DNA of 64,000 nucleotides from Pempheris klunzingeri (GCF_042242105.1 NC_092031.1:19015662-19079661), one strand, 5' to 3'. Counted from the first letter of the stretch, positions 35,493 through 46,790 are shown. The notes: generated from the letters alone by a model not told the origin. Program-made: numbers and translations.

Positions 35493-35566
35493 GGCCGGTT
35501 AGCTCAGATGGTCACAGCGTGGTGCTAATTATGCCGAGGTGATCGGTTCGACCCTCCTACTGGCTA
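35493..35566 (+). pseudogene. Decayed tRNA-Ile, class I-d
   Basis: Centre ATTATGCCGAGG, last acceptor base T. It follows a deleted I-c site (35287). Confidence 0.85.
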
Positions 35567-35797
35567 AAAACAGTGTTTTGCCAGACCCATTTTTCTGCAT
35601 CATCTAGCTGCTACCAAAACCAAAAGATCATGCTCTAAAAGATGGCAAGCATACGTTAACCGATCCTCACCTGCCAGGTGGTCAAACCTGACCAACCTTC
35701 TAAACTGCTTCTGTGCCTAGTTTAAAGTTGGAACACATTCTCAAGAATGAAAATTAATTAAAAAAATTAAAAATGACATAAAACATCTCTTTGCTGT

Positions 35798-35870
35798 GAC
35801 AGCGTGGCCTAATGGATAAGGCGTCTGACTTCGGATCAGAAGATTGAGGGTTGGAGTCCCTTCGTGGTTG
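35798..35870 (+). pseudogene. Decayed tRNA-Arg (TCG), class R-b
   Basis: Acceptor A4 and B box GGTTGGAGTCC; downstream CTCCAGTCCAGG differs from most copies. Confidence 0.85.
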
Positions 35871-36178
35871 CAAGCTCCAGTCCAGGTTGTAACTCCGTGA
35901 CACTGTGTGCGTAAAGGAAATGTCTGCTGCAGTTGTGTCGATACGGTGCATTTGTACATGTTAGCAAATGAAATACTTATTAATGAAAACCATGCAGTAT
36001 ATGTTAATCAGCTCCACTAATCATAACCCTGAAGATCTTCCATGTAAGCTAATTCCCCGACACCAAGCAGGCAGGTGGTTATGCTTGACTTCAACATCCT
36101 GAAACAGGTCCCGTTTTGGTCGTTCATTGCAAGTCAACTTTGGAAGAAAAAATTTAGCACAAAACTCTTTCCACCGAA

Positions 36179-36252
36179 GGCCGGTTAGCTCAGATGGTCA
36201 GAGCGTGGTGCTAATAACGCCAAGGTCATGGGTTCGACCCCCGTACTGGCCA
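36179..36252 (+). tRNA. tRNA-Ile (AAT), class I-a
   Basis: Canonical; start of the orderly part of the array. T6 at 36276-36281. Confidence 0.96.
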
Positions 36253-36440
36253 AAAGTCTGTAGTTTACCAAAGTCTTTTTTCAGTACCATTCTACTCCTA
36301 TGAAAAGCTAATACTATACGATTTGAATGGTTTTCCTTCAAGCCACACCAAGGTCGGACATACTCCCCCTTGACTTTGATGTCCAAAATTGGTCAGACTT
36401 TGGTCGCGCCTTGCAGGTCAACTTTGAAAGATAAACGTGA

Positions 36441-36456
36441 GGACAAAAACATGTCC
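36441..36456 (+). promoter_or_regulatory. Upstream inverted repeat GGACA-N6-TGTCC before tRNA-Ile (representative)
   Basis: The 16-bp box lies at -22 to -7 relative to the tRNA 5' end. The same box with a different centre stands before the other I-b genes, the I-c genes (for example 37117-37132) and the I-d loci (for example 37406-37421), but is broken before I-a genes. A function is inferred from conservation only; it could also be a by-product of common origin. Confidence 0.5.
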
Positions 36457-36462
36457 GACGAA

Positions 36463-36536
36463 GGCCGGTTAGCTCAGATGGTCAGAGCGTGGTGCTAATA
36501 ACGCCAAGGTCATGGGTTCGACCCCCATACTGGCCA
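36463..36536 (+). tRNA. tRNA-Ile (AAT), class I-b
   Basis: Canonical like I-a but with a fully paired T stem (ATGGG/CCCAT). TTTT terminator at 36546-36549. Upstream inverted repeat GGACA-N6-TGTCC at 36441. Confidence 0.96.
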
Positions 36537-36757
36537 AAAACAGTGTTTTGCCAGACCCATTTTTAAGCATCATCTTGCTGCTACCAAGACCAAAAGATCA
36601 TGCTCTAATAGATGGCAAGCATACGTTAACCGATCCTCACCTAGCAGGTGGTTAAACCTGGCCAACCTTCTAAACTGCTTCTGTGCCTAGTTTAATGTTG
36701 GAACACATTCTCAAGAATTAAAAAAATTAAAAATGACATAAAACTTCTCTTTGCTAA

Positions 36758-36830
36758 GACCGCGTGGCCTAATGGATAAGGCGTCTGACTTCGGATCAGA
36801 AGATTGAGGGTTCGAGTCCCTTCGTGGTTG
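36758..36830 (+). tRNA. tRNA-Arg (TCG), class R-a
   Basis: Canonical. The first downstream TTTT is at 37074, 244 nt away, just before the I-c gene. Confidence 0.95.
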
Positions 36831-37138
36831 CACGCTCCAGCCCAGGTTGTAACTTCATGAAACTGTGCATGTAAAGGAAATGTCTGCTGCAGTTGTGTAG
36901 ATACGGTGCATTTGTACATATAAGCAAATGAAATACTTAGTAACCAAAACCATGCAGCATATGTTAATCAACTCCACTAATCATAACCCTGAAGATGTTC
37001 CATGTAAGCTAATTCCCCGACACCAAGCAGGCAGGTGGTTATGCTTGACTTCAACATCCTGAAACAGGTCCCGTTTTGTTCGTTCATTGCAGGTCAACTT
37101 TGGAAGAAAAACTTCAGGACAAAACTCTGTCCACTGAA

Positions 37139-37212
37139 GGCCGGGTAGCTCAGATGGTCAGAGCGTGGTGCTAATAACGCCAAAGTCATGGGTTCGACCC
37201 CCATACTGGTGA
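37139..37212 (+). tRNA. tRNA-Ile (AAT), class I-c
   Basis: 3' strand ACTGGTG: a G2-T71 wobble in addition to the class mismatches. T9 at 37234-37242. Confidence 0.55.
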
Positions 37213-37427
37213 AAAAGCCGTAAACTACCAGTGTTTTTTTTTCAGTACCATCCGACTCACTCCTATGAAAAACTAGTACTATACGATTTGAATGGTTTTC
37301 CTTCCAGCCATGCTAAGGTCGGACATAGTCCCTCTTGACTTTGATGTCCAAAATTGGTCAGACTTTGTTCGTTCATTGCATGTCAACTTTGGAAGAAAAA
37401 CGTGAGGACAAAAATATGTCCAACGAA

Positions 37428-37501
37428 GGCCGGTTAGCTCAGATGGTCACAGCGTGGTGCTAATTATATATAGGTGATCGGTTCGACCCTCCTACTGGCT
37501 A
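37428..37501 (+). pseudogene. Decayed tRNA-Ile, class I-d (TATATA form)
   Basis: ATTATATATAGG replaces the 3' side of the anticodon stem, so that stem cannot form. T-stem defects as in the class. Confidence 0.88.
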
Positions 37502-37732
37502 AAAACAGTGTTTTGCCAGACCCATTTTTCTGCATCATCTAGCTGCTACCAAAACCAAAAGATCATGCTCTAAAAGATGGCAAGCATACGTTAACCGATC
37601 CTCACCTGCCAGGTGGTCAAACCTGACCAACCTTCTAAACTGCTTCTGTGCCTAGTTTAAAGTTGGAACACATTCTCAAGAATGAAAATTAATTAAAAAA
37701 ATTAAAAATGACATAAAACTTCTCTTTGCTGT

Positions 37733-37805
37733 GACAGCGTGGCCTAATGGATAAGGCGTCTGACTTCGGATCAGAAGATTGAGGGTTGGAGTCCCTTCGT
37801 GGTTG
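37733..37805 (+). pseudogene. Decayed tRNA-Arg (TCG), class R-b
   Basis: 5' flank AAACTTCTC rather than AAACATCTC. Confidence 0.85.
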
Positions 37806-38113
37806 CAAGCTCCAGCCCAGGTTGTAACTCCGTGACACTGTGTGCGTAAAGGAAATGTCTGCTGCAGTTGTGTCGATACGGTGCATTTGTACATGTTAGC
37901 AAATGAAATACTTATTAATGAAAACCATGCAGTATATGTTAATCAGCTCCACTAATCATAACCCTGAAGATCTTCCATGTAAGCTAATTCCCCGACACCA
38001 AGCAGGCAGGTGGTTATGCTTGACTTTAACATCCTGAAACAGGTCCCGTTTTGGTTGTTCATTGCAAGTCAACTTTGGAAGAAAAAATTTAGCACAAAAC
38101 TCTTTCCACCGAA

Positions 38114-38187
38114 GGCCGGTTAGCTCAGATGGTCAGAGCGTGGTGCTAATAACGCCAAGGTCATGGGTTCGACCCCCGTACTGGCCA
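38114..38187 (+). tRNA. tRNA-Ile (AAT), class I-a
   Basis: Canonical; first gene of a 1930-bp unit. Confidence 0.96.
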
Positions 38188-38397
38188 AAAGTCTGTAGTT
38201 TACCAAAGTCTTTTTTCAGTACCATTCTACTCCTATGAAAAGCTAATACTATACGATTTGAATGGTTTTCCTTCAAGCCACACCAAGGTCGGACATACTC
38301 CCCCTTGACTTTGATGTCCAAAATTGGTCAGACTTTGGTCGCGCCTTGCAGGTCAACTTTGAAAGATAAACGTGAGGACAAAAACATGTCCGACGAA

Positions 38398-38471
38398 GGC
38401 CGGTTAGCTCAGATGGTCAGAGCGTGGTGCTAATAACGCCAAGGTCATGGGTTCGACCCCCATACTGGCCA
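38398..38471 (+). tRNA. tRNA-Ile (AAT), class I-b
   Basis: Canonical; upstream box present. Confidence 0.96.
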
Positions 38472-38692
38472 AAAACAGTGTTTTGCCAGACCCATTTTTA
38501 AGCATCATCTTGCTGCTACCAAGACCAAAAGATCATGCTCTAATAGATGGCAAGCATACGTTAACCGATCCTCACCTAGCAGGTGGTTAAACCTGGCCAA
38601 CCTTCTAAACTGCTTCTGTGCCTAGTTAAATGTTGGAACACATTCTCAAGAATTAAAAAAATTAAAAATGACATAAAACTTCTCTTTGCTAA

Positions 38693-38765
38693 GACCGCGT
38701 GGCCTAATGGATAAGGCGTCTGTCTTCGGATCAGAAGATTGAGGGTTCGAGTCCCTTCGTGGTTG
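38693..38765 (+). tRNA. tRNA-Arg (TCG), class R-a, A31T variant
   Basis: TCTGT for TCTGA at the top of the anticodon stem gives a T31-T39 mismatch. The same change is found 3865 bp on, at 42558. Confidence 0.85.
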
Positions 38766-39073
38766 CACGCTCCAGCCCAGGTTGTAACTTCATGAAACTG
38801 TGCGTGTAAAGGAAATGTCTGCTGCAGTTGTGTAGATACGGCGCATTTGTACATATAAGCAAATGAAATACTTAGTAACAAAAACCATGCAGCATATGTT
38901 AATCAACTCCACTAATCATAACCCTGAAGATGTTCCATGTAAGCTAATTCCCCGACACCAAGCAGGCAGGTGGTTATGCTTGACTTCAACATCCTGAAAC
39001 AGGTCCCGTTTTGTTCGTTCATTGCAGGTCAACTTTGGAAGAAAAACTTCAGGACAAAACTCTGTCCACTGAA

Positions 39074-39147
39074 GGCCGGGTAGCTCAGATGGTCAGAGCG
39101 TGGTGCTAATAACGCCAAAGTCATGGGTTCGACCCCCATACTGGCGA
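39074..39147 (+). tRNA. tRNA-Ile (AAT), class I-c
   Basis: 3' strand ACTGGCG. Confidence 0.6.
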
Positions 39148-39358
39148 AAAAGCCGTAAACTACCAGTGTTTTTTTTTCAGTACCATCCGACTCCTATGAA
39201 AAACTAGTACTATACGATTTGAATGGTTTTCTTTCCAGCCATGCTAAGGTCGGACATAGTCCCTCTTGACTTTGATGTCCAAAATTGGTCAGACTTTGTT
39301 CGTTCATTGCAGGTCAACTTTGGAAGAAAAACGTGAGGACAAAAATATGTCCAACGAA

Positions 39359-39432
39359 GGCCGGTTAGCTCAGATGGTCACAGCGTGGTGCTAATTATGC
39401 CAAGGTGATCGGTTCGACCCTCCTACTGGTTA
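39359..39432 (+). pseudogene. Decayed tRNA-Ile, class I-d
   Basis: Centre ATTATGCCAAGG; 3' strand ACTGGTT. Confidence 0.85.
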
Positions 39433-39662
39433 AAACAGTGTTTTGCCAGACCCATTTTTCTGCATCATCTAGCTGCTACCAAAACCAAAAGATCATGCTC
39501 TAAAAGATGGCAAGCATACGTTAACCGATCCTCACCTGCCAGGTGGTCAAACCTGACCAACCTTCTAAACTGCTTCTGTGCCTAGTTTAAAGTTGGAACA
39601 CATTCTCAAGAATGAAAATTAATTAAAAAAATTAAAAATGACATAAAACATCTCTTTGCTGT

Positions 39663-39735
39663 GACAGCGTGGCCTAATGGATAAGGCGTCTGACTTCGGA
39701 TCAGAAGATTGAGGGTTGGAGTCTCTTCGTGGTTG
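39663..39735 (+). pseudogene. Decayed tRNA-Arg (TCG), class R-b
   Basis: GAGTCTC form, which marks 1930-bp units. Confidence 0.85.
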
Positions 39736-40043
39736 CAAGCTCCAGCCCAGGTTGTAACTCCGTGACACTGTCTGCGTAAAGGAAATGTCTGCTGCAGTTG
39801 TGTCGATACGGTGCATTTGTACATGTTAGCAAATGAAATACTTATTAATGAAAACCATGCAGTATATGTTAATCAGCTCCACTAATCATAACCCTGAAGA
39901 TCTTCCATGTAAGCTAATTCCCCGACACCAAGCAGGCAGGTGGTTATGCTTGACTTTAACATCCTGAAACAGGTCCCGTTTTGGTCGTTCATTGCAAGTC
40001 AACTTTGGAAGAAAAAATTTAGCACAAAACTCTTTCCACCGAA

Positions 40044-40117
40044 GGCCGGTTAGCTCAGATGGTCAGAGCGTGGTGCTAATAACGCCAAGGTCATGGGTTC
40101 GACCCCCGTACTGGCCA
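40044..40117 (+). tRNA. tRNA-Ile (AAT), class I-a
   Basis: Canonical. Confidence 0.96.
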
Positions 40118-40327
40118 AAAGTCTGTAGTTTACCAAAGTCTTTTTTCAGTACCATTCTACTCCTATGAAAAGCTAATACTATACGATTTGAATGGTTTTC
40201 CTTCAAGCCACACCAAGGTCGGACATACTCCCCCTTGACTTTGATGTCCAAAATTGGTCAGACTTTGGTCGCGCCTTGCAGGTCAACTTTGAAAGATAAA
40301 CGTGAGGACAAAAACATGTCCGACGAA

Positions 40328-40401
40328 GGCCGGTTAGCTCAGATGGTCAGAGCGTGGTGCTAATAACGCCAAGGTCATGGGTTCGACCCCCATACTGGCC
40401 A
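40328..40401 (+). tRNA. tRNA-Ile (AAT), class I-b
   Basis: Canonical. Confidence 0.96.
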
Positions 40402-40622
40402 AAAACAGTGTTTTGCCAGACCCATTTTTAAGCATCATCTTGCTGCTACCAAGACCAAAAGATCATGCTCTAATAGATGGCAAGCATACGTTAACCGATC
40501 CTCACCTAGCAGGTGGTTAAACCTGGCCAACCTTCTAAACTGCTTCTGTGCCTAGTTTAATGTTGGAACACATTCTCAAGAATTAAAAAAATTAAAAATG
40601 ACATAAAACTTCTCTTTGCTAA

Positions 40623-40695
40623 GACCGCGTGGCCTAATGGATAAGGCGTCTGACTTCGGATCAGAAGATTGAGGGTTCGAGTCCCTTCGTGGTTG
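40623..40695 (+). tRNA. tRNA-Arg (TCG), class R-a
   Basis: Canonical. Confidence 0.95.
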
Positions 40696-41003
40696 CACGC
40701 TCCAGCCCAGGTTGTAACTTCATGAAACTGTGCATGTAAAGGAAATGTCTGCTGCAGTTGTGTAGATACGGTGCATTTGTACATATAAGCAAATGAAATA
40801 CTTAGTAACCAAAACCATGCAGCATATGTTAATCAACTCCACTAATCATAACCCTGAAGATGTTCCATGTAAGCTAATTCCCCGACACCAAGCAGGCAGG
40901 TGGTTATGCTTGACTTCAACATCCTGAAACAGGTCCCGTTTTGTTCGTTCATTGCAGGTCAACTTTGGAAGAAAAACTTCAGGACAAAACTCTGTCCACT
41001 GAA

Positions 41004-41077
41004 GGCCGGGTAGCTCAGATGGTCAGAGCGTGGTGCTAATAACGCCAAAGTCATGGGTTCGACCCCCATACTGGTGA
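41004..41077 (+). tRNA. tRNA-Ile (AAT), class I-c
   Basis: 3' strand ACTGGTG. Confidence 0.55.
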
Positions 41078-41292
41078 AAAAGCCGTAAACTACCAGTGTT
41101 TTTTTTTCAGTACCATCCGACTCACTCCTATGAAAAACTAGTACTATACGATTTGAATGGTTTTCCTTCCAGCCATGCTAAGGTCGGACATAGTCCCTCT
41201 TGACTTTGATGTCCAAAATTGGTCAGACTTTGTTCGTTCATTGCATGTCAACTTTGGAAGAAAAACGTGAGGACAAAAATATGTCCAACGAA

Positions 41293-41366
41293 GGCCGGTT
41301 AGCTCAGATGGTCACAGCGTGGTGCTAATTATATATAGGTGATCGGTTCGACCCTCCTACTGGCTA
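41293..41366 (+). pseudogene. Decayed tRNA-Ile, class I-d (TATATA form)
   Basis: Anticodon stem destroyed by the TATATA replacement. Confidence 0.88.
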
Positions 41367-41597
41367 AAAACAGTGTTTTGCCAGACCCATTTTTCTGCAT
41401 CATCTAGCTGCTACCAAAACCAAAAGATCATGCTCTAAAAGATGGCAAGCATACGTTAACCGATCCTCACCTGCCAGGTGGTCAAACCTGACCAACCTTC
41501 TAAACTGCTTCTGTGCCTAGTTTAAAGTTGGAACACATTCTCAAGAATGAAAATTAATTAAAAAAATTAAAAATGACATAAAACATCTCTTTGCTGT

Positions 41598-41670
41598 GAC
41601 AGCGTGGCCTAATGGATAAGGCGTCTGACTTCGGATCAGAAGATTGAGGGTTGGAGTCCCTTCGTGGTTG
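41598..41670 (+). pseudogene. Decayed tRNA-Arg (TCG), class R-b
   Basis: 5' flank AAACATCTC. Confidence 0.85.
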
Positions 41671-41978
41671 CAAGCTCCAGCCCAGGTTGTAACTCCGTGA
41701 CACTGTGTGCGTAAAGGAAATGTCTGCTGCAGTTGTGTCGATACGGTGCATTTGTACATGTTAGCAAATGAAATACTTATTAATGAAAACCATGCAGTAT
41801 ATGTTAATCAGCTCCACTAATCATAACCCTGAAGATCTTCCATGTAAGCTAATTCCCCGACACCAAGCAGGCAGGTGGTTATGCTTGACTTTAACATCCT
41901 GAAACAGGTCCCGTTTTGGTCGTTCATTGCAAGTCAACTTTGGAAGAAAAAATTTAGCACAAAACTCTTTCCACCGAA

Positions 41979-42052
41979 GGCCGGTTAGCTCAGATGGTCA
42001 GAGCGTGGTGCTAATAACGCCAAGGTCATGGGTTCGACCCCCGTACTGGCCA
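41979..42052 (+). tRNA. tRNA-Ile (AAT), class I-a
   Basis: Canonical; heads the short 1848-bp unit. Confidence 0.96.
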
Positions 42053-42262
42053 AAAGTCTGTAGTTTACCAAAGTCTTTTTTCAGTACCATTCTACTCCTA
42101 TGAAAAGCTAATACTATACGATTTGAATGGTTTTCCTTCAAGCCACACCAAGGTCGGACATACTCCCCCTTGACTTTGATGTCCAAAATTGGTCAGACTT
42201 TGGTCGCGCCTTGCAGGTCAACTTTGAAAGATAAACGTGAGGACAAAAATATGTCCGACGAA

Positions 42263-42336
42263 GGCCGGTTAGCTCAGATGGTCAGAGCGTGGTGCTAATA
42301 ACGCCAAGGTCATGGGTTCGACCCCCATACTGGCCA
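42263..42336 (+). tRNA. tRNA-Ile (AAT), class I-b
   Basis: Canonical. Confidence 0.96.
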
Positions 42337-42557
42337 AAAACAGTGTTTTGCCAGACCCATTTTTAAGCATCATCTTGCTGCTACCAAGACCAAAAGATCA
42401 TGCTCTAATAGATGGCAAGCATACGTTAACCGATCCTCACCTAGCAGGTGGTTAAACCTGGCCAACCTTCTAAACTGCTTCTGTGCCTAGTTCAATGTTG
42501 GAACACATTCTCAAGAATTAAAAAAATTAAAAATGACATAAAACTTCTCTTTGCTAA

Positions 42558-42630
42558 GACCGCGTGGCCTAATGGATAAGGCGTCTGTCTTCGGATCAGA
42601 AGATTGAGGGTTCGAGTCCCTTCGTGGTTG
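42558..42630 (+). tRNA. tRNA-Arg (TCG), class R-a, A31T variant
   Basis: Shares the TCTGT change with the gene at 38693. The next I-c site (about 42931) is deleted. Confidence 0.85.
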
Positions 42631-43140
42631 CACGCTCCAGCCCAGGTTGTAACTTCATGAAACTGTGCATGTAAAGGAAATGTTTGCTGCAGTTGTGTAG
42701 ATACGGTGCATTTGTACATATAAGCAAATGAAATACTTAGTAACAAAAACCATGCAGCATATGTTAATCAACTCCACTAATCATAACCCTGAAGATGTTC
42801 CATGTAAGCTAATTCCCCGACACCAAGCAGGCAGATGGTTATGCTTGACTTCAACATCCTGAAACAGGTCCCGTTTTGGTCGTTCATTGCAAGTCAACTT
42901 TGGAAGAAAAAATTTAGCACAAAACTCTGTCCACCAACTACCAGTGTTTTTTTTTCAGTACCATCCGACTCACTCCTATGAAAAACTAGTACTATACGAT
43001 TTGAATGGTTTTCCTTCCAGCCATGCTAAGGTCGGACATAGTCCCTCTTGACTTTGATGTCCAAAATTGGTCAGACTTTGTTCGTTCATTGCAGGTCAAC
43101 TTTGGAAGAAAAACGTGAGGACAAAAATATGTCCAACGAA

Positions 43141-43214
43141 GGCCGGTTAGCTCAGATGGTCACAGCGTGGTGCTAATTATGCCGAGGTGATCGGTTCGAC
43201 CCTCCTACTGGCTA
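43141..43214 (+). pseudogene. Decayed tRNA-Ile, class I-d
   Basis: Centre ATTATGCCGAGG, as in the irregular left part of the array. Confidence 0.85.
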
Positions 43215-43445
43215 AAAACAGTGTTTTGCCAGACCCATTTTTCTGCATCATCTAGCTGCTACCAAAACCAAAAGATCATGCTCTAAAAGATGGCAAGCAT
43301 ACGTTAACCGATCCTCACCTGCCAGGTGGTCAAACCTGACCAACCTTCTAAACTGCTTCTGTGCCTAGTTTAAAGTTGGAACACATTCTCAAGAATGAAA
43401 ATTAATTAAAAAAATTAAAAATGACATAAAACATCTCTTTGCTGT

Positions 43446-43518
43446 GACAGCGTGGCCTAATGGATAAGGCGTCTGACTTCGGATCAGAAGATTGAGGGTT
43501 GGAGTCCCTTCGTGGTTG
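43446..43518 (+). pseudogene. Decayed tRNA-Arg (TCG), class R-b
   Basis: Followed by CTCCAGTCCAGG like the 35798 copy, so these two share recent ancestry. Confidence 0.85.
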
Positions 43519-43826
43519 CAAGCTCCAGTCCAGGTTGTAACTCCGTGACACTGTGTGCGTAAAGGAAATGTCTGCTGCAGTTGTGTCGATACGGTGCATT
43601 TGTACATGTTAGCAAATGAAATACTTATTAATGAAAACCATGCAGTATATGTTAATCAACTCCACTAATCATAACCCTGAAGATCTTCCATGTAAGCTAA
43701 TTCCCCGACACCAAGCAGGCAGGTGGTTATGCTTGACTTTAACATCCTGAAACAGGTCCCGTTTTGGTTGTTCATTGCAAGTCAACTTTGGAAGAAAAAG
43801 TTTAGCACAAAACTCTTTCCACCGAA

Positions 43827-43900
43827 GGCCGGTTAGCTCAGATGGTCAGAGCGTGGTGCTAATAACGCCAAGGTCATGGGTTCGACCCCCGTACTGGCCA
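43827..43900 (+). tRNA. tRNA-Ile (AAT), class I-a
   Basis: Canonical body; 3' flank AGAAGCCTG differs from AAAAGTCTG in the others. Confidence 0.96.
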
Positions 43901-44110
43901 GAAGCCTGTAGTTTACCAAAGTCTTTTTTCAGTACCATTCTACTCCTATGAAAAGCTAATACTATACGATTTGAATGGTTTTCCTTCAAGCCACACCAAG
44001 GTCGGACATACTCCCCCTTGACTTTGATGTCCAAAATTGGTCAGACTTTGGTCGCGCCTTGCAGGTCAACTTTGAAAGATAAACGTGAGGACAAAAACAT
44101 GTCCGACGAA

Positions 44111-44184
44111 GGCCGGTTAGCTCAGATGGTCAGAGCGTGGTGCTAATAACGCCAAGGTCATGGGTTCGACCCCCATACTGGCCA
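44111..44184 (+). tRNA. tRNA-Ile (AAT), class I-b
   Basis: Canonical. Confidence 0.96.
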
Positions 44185-44405
44185 AAAACAGTGTTTTGCC
44201 AGACCCATTTTTAAGCATCATCTTGCTGCTACCAAGACCAAAAGATCATGCTCTAATAGATGGCAAGCATACGTTAACCGATCCTCACCTAGCAGGTGGT
44301 TAAACCTGGCCAACCTTCTAAACTGCTTCTGTGCCTAGTTTAATGTTGGAACACATTCTCAAGAATTAAAAAAATTAAAAATGACATAAAACTTCTCTTT
44401 GCTAA

Positions 44406-44478
44406 GACCGCGTGGCCTAATGGATAAGGCGTCTGACTTCGGATCAGAAGATTGAGGGTTCGAGTCCCTTCGTGGTTG
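44406..44478 (+). tRNA. tRNA-Arg (TCG), class R-a
   Basis: Canonical. Confidence 0.95.
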
Positions 44479-44786
44479 CACGCTCCAGCCCAGGTTGTAA
44501 CTTCATGAAACTGTGCGTGTAAAGGAAATGTCTGCTGCAGTTGTGTAGATACGGCGCATTTGTACATATAAGCAAATGAAATACTTAGTAACCAAAACCA
44601 TGCAGCATATGTTAATCAACTCCACTAATCATAACCCTGAAGATGTTCCATGTAAGCTAATTCCCCGACACCAAGCAGGCAGGTGGTTATGCTTGACTTC
44701 AACATCCTGAAACAGGTCCCGTTTTGTTCGTTCATTGCAGGTCAACTTTGGAAGAAAAACTTCAGGACAAAACTCTGTCCACTGAA

Positions 44787-44860
44787 GGCCGGGTAGCTCA
44801 GATGGTCAGAGCGTGGTGCTAATAACGCCAAAGTCATGGGTTCGACCCCCATACTGGCGA
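44787..44860 (+). tRNA. tRNA-Ile (AAT), class I-c
   Basis: 3' strand ACTGGCG. Confidence 0.6.
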
Positions 44861-45071
44861 AAAAGCCGTAAACTACCAGTGTTTTTTTTTCAGTACCATC
44901 CGACTCCTATGAAAAACTAGTACTATACGATTTGAATGGTTTTCTTTCCAGCCATGCTAAGGTCGGACATAGTCCCTCTTGACTTTGATGTCCAAAATTG
45001 GTAAGACTTTGTTCGTTCATTGCAGGTCAACTTTGGAAGAAAAACGTGAGGACAAAAATATGTCCAACGAA

Positions 45072-45145
45072 GGCCGGTTAGCTCAGATGGTCACAGCGTG
45101 GTGCTAATTATGCCAAGGTGATCGGTTCGACCCTCCTACTGGTTA
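45072..45145 (+). pseudogene. Decayed tRNA-Ile, class I-d
   Basis: Centre ATTATGCCAAGG; 3' strand ACTGGTT. Confidence 0.85.
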
Positions 45146-45375
45146 AAACAGTGTTTTGCCAGACCCATTTTTCTGCATCATCTAGCTGCTACCAAAACCA
45201 AAAGATCATGCTCTAAAAGATGGCAAGCATACGTTAACCGATCCTCACCTGCCAGGTGGTCAAACCTGACCAACCTTCTAAACTGCTTCTGTGCCTAGTT
45301 TAAAGTTGGAACACATTCTCAAGAATGAAAATTAATTAAAAAAATTAAAAATGACATAAAACATCTCTTTGCTGT

Positions 45376-45448
45376 GACAGCGTGGCCTAATGGATAAGGC
45401 GTCTGACTTCGGATCAGAAGATTGAGGGTTGGAGTCTCTTCGTGGTTG
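45376..45448 (+). pseudogene. Decayed tRNA-Arg (TCG), class R-b
   Basis: GAGTCTC form. Confidence 0.85.
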
Positions 45449-45756
45449 CAAGCTCCAGCCCAGGTTGTAACTCCGTGACACTGTCTGCGTAAAGGAAATG
45501 TCTGCTGCAGTTGTGTCGATACGGTGCATTTGTACATGTTAGCAAATGAAATACTTATTAATGAAAACCATGCAGTATATGTTAATCAGCTCCACTAATC
45601 ATAACCCTGAAGATCTTCCATGTAAGCTAATTCCCCGACACCAAGCAGGCAGGTGGTTATGCTTGACTTTAACATCCTGAAACAGGTCCCGTTTTGGTCG
45701 TTCATTGCAAGTCAACTTTGGAAGAAAAAATTTAGCACAAAACTCTTTCCACCGAA

Positions 45757-45830
45757 GGCCGGTTAGCTCAGATGGTCAGAGCGTGGTGCTAATAACGCCA
45801 AGGTCATGGGTTCGACCCCCGTACTGGCCA
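45757..45830 (+). tRNA. tRNA-Ile (AAT), class I-a
   Basis: Canonical. Confidence 0.96.
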
Positions 45831-46040
45831 AAAGTCTGTAGTTTACCAAAGTCTTTTTTCAGTACCATTCTACTCCTATGAAAAGCTAATACTATACGAT
45901 TTGAATGGTTTTCCTTCAAGCCACACCAAGGTCGGACATACTCCCCCTTGACTTTGATGTCCAAAATTGGTCAGACTTTGGTCGCGCCTTGCAGGTCAAC
46001 TTTGAAAGATAAACGTGAGGACAAAAACATGTCCGACGAA

Positions 46041-46114
46041 GGCCGGTTAGCTCAGATGGTCAGAGCGTGGTGCTAATAACGCCAAGGTCATGGGTTCGAC
46101 CCCCATACTGGCCA
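46041..46114 (+). tRNA. tRNA-Ile (AAT), class I-b
   Basis: Canonical. Confidence 0.96.
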
Positions 46115-46335
46115 AAAACAGTGTTTTGCCAGACCCATTTTTAAGCATCATCTTGCTGCTACCAAGACCAAAAGATCATGCTCTAATAGATGGCAAGCAT
46201 ACGTTAACCGATCCTCACCTAGCAGGTGGTTAAACCTGGCCAACCTTCTAAACTGCTTCTGTGCCTAGTTTAATGTTGGAACACATTCTCAAGAATTAAA
46301 AAAATTAAAAATGACATAAAACTTCTCTTTGCTAA

Positions 46336-46408
46336 GACCGCGTGGCCTAATGGATAAGGCGTCTGACTTCGGATCAGAAGATTGAGGGTTCGAGTCCCTT
46401 CGTGGTTG
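46336..46408 (+). tRNA. tRNA-Arg (TCG), class R-a
   Basis: Canonical. Confidence 0.95.
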
Positions 46409-46716
46409 CACGCTCCAGCCCAGGTTGTAACTTCATGAAACTGTGCATGTAAAGGAAATGTCTGCTGCAGTTGTGTAGATACGGTGCATTTGTACATATA
46501 AGCAAATGAAATACTTAGTAACCAAAACCATGCAGCATATGTTAATCAACTCCACTAATCATAACCCTGAAGATGTTCCATGTAAGCTAATTCCCCGACA
46601 CCAAGCAGGCAGGTGGTTATGCTTGACTTCAACATCCTGAAACAGGTCCCGTTTTGTTCGTTCATTGCAGGTCAACTTTGGAAGAAAAACTTCAGGACAA
46701 AACTCTGTCCACTGAA

Positions 46717-46790
46717 GGCCGGGTAGCTCAGATGGTCAGAGCGTGGTGCTAATAACGCCAAAGTCATGGGTTCGACCCCCATACTGGTGA
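46717..46790 (+). tRNA. tRNA-Ile (AAT), class I-c
   Basis: 3' strand ACTGGTG. Confidence 0.55.
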
